Program-made: the position numbers and the translations under genes | Part shown: one piece after another, positions 36,247 to 36,665 of the stretch | Layout: every line of letters starts with the position of its first letter | Numbering within the stretch: the first letter of the stretch is position 1 | Notes under the pieces: model-generated | The model's input: the letters and a program-made list of their open reading frames with translations, nothing else | Told to the model about the DNA's origin: nothing | The model's database searches: none | Origin: Planctomycetota bacterium | GTDB lineage: Bacteria; Planctomycetota; Phycisphaerae; WQYP01 | Assembly: GCA_021785435.1 (NCBI GenBank) | Contig: JAJYFE010000030.1 | Coordinates: 1-36,665, forward strand | Direction: 5' to 3' | Length of the DNA stretch: 36,665 nt

Positions 36247-36665
36247 ACGCCATTGTGTCCTGAAAATGGAGGCGTGAGGCGCTACGGGGAATTCCAACCC
36301 CGACGCGGTCGTCCCGGTGACTTTTCGACTCACCGGAGGCGAGTCCGCGACCGAGGCTACCCACCCGATGCTGATGCCATTTTCATGCTCCGTAGGCGCC
36401 TGCACGGCACGGGCGGCTGCTGGCCGTTCGCCCCACATGCCCAGCCGCGGGCAGTTCATCGCCCCGACTATATTTCATCGGTGCGTAAAGCTGTATTCTA
36501 TCACATTTTTTGCATCGTCCACACGTTCGGCCTGGGTGGCCAGCGATTCCGCAGGGCGGGTCGCTAAAGCCGACAGGACAGCGGGTTGGGCGGTTTTGAG
36601 GCCAGAGGCAGATTCGCAGGGGCGTTTTTCGGCGGGGTGGACGGGGACTCCCTGCGGCGCGCCGG
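36247..36665. other. Region upstream of the kinase gene, to the window end
   Basis: No independent gene seen. It may encode a 71-residue low-complexity N-terminal extension of the kinase (to 36459). Beyond that are a candidate promoter and GC-rich sequence running to the end of the window. Confidence 0.45.
36495..36523 (-). promoter_or_regulatory. Possible promoter of the kinase gene
   Basis: Minus strand TGTGGA, 17-bp spacer, TAGAAT. The -10 matches five of six positions and the -35 is weak. Confidence 0.3.

Overview
The window is high-GC bacterial chromosome, most likely from the Planctomycetota (Phycisphaerae-like). That placement is an inference. It rests on a type I sulfatase next to ordinary housekeeping genes, on numerous short palindromic intergenic repeats, and on the gene order sppA - cysG-type dehydrogenase - hemX/ccsA - hemA. 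No 16S gene is present, so the phylum is not proven.

Bases 1-19,200 form a defence island on a decayed mobile element. It opens with two tandem arrays of hairpin-forming repeats that run in frame into an Eco57I-type N6-adenine methyltransferase. Next come a chimeric relic (start of an OLD-type ATPase joined to the end of a DprA-like protein), a large nuclease-STAND NTPase (Avs-like), a small two-helix membrane protein, a frameshifted DUF4238 gene and a RecB nuclease / DEDD exonuclease / SF1 helicase fusion. A GmrSD-like (DUF262-DUF1524) gene follows, lying between two copies of a 64-bp direct repeat. After it come an unfamiliar overlapping gene pair whose second member has a PD-(D/E)XK signature, a DUF6398 gene, a 5'-truncated trbB conjugation ATPase cut by an IS3-family element with a lost catalytic Asp, and two adjacent nuclease-fold genes. 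An initiator tRNA-fMet gene lies about 400 bp beyond the last of these and may be the boundary of the island.

Bases 19,625-36,665 are core genome: tRNA-fMet, a SapC-family protein, a sulfatase, SppA protease, a tetrapyrrole cluster (precorrin-2 dehydrogenase, HemX/CcsA-like membrane protein, glutamyl-tRNA reductase), an ACT-domain malic enzyme, a universal stress protein, DNA gyrase subunit B and an atypical protein kinase. Several sigma70-like promoters with 17-18 bp spacers can be read here. Intergenic regions carry palindromic or MITE-like elements, and four genes have a related AT-rich motif at or within a few bases after their stop codons.

The strongest leads for something undescribed are: the nuclease-STAND protein with its neighbours; the overlapping pair at 13,850-15,044 and the duplicated promoter/start segment flanking the GmrSD gene; the in-frame hairpin repeats at the methyltransferase; and the recurrent post-stop motif.
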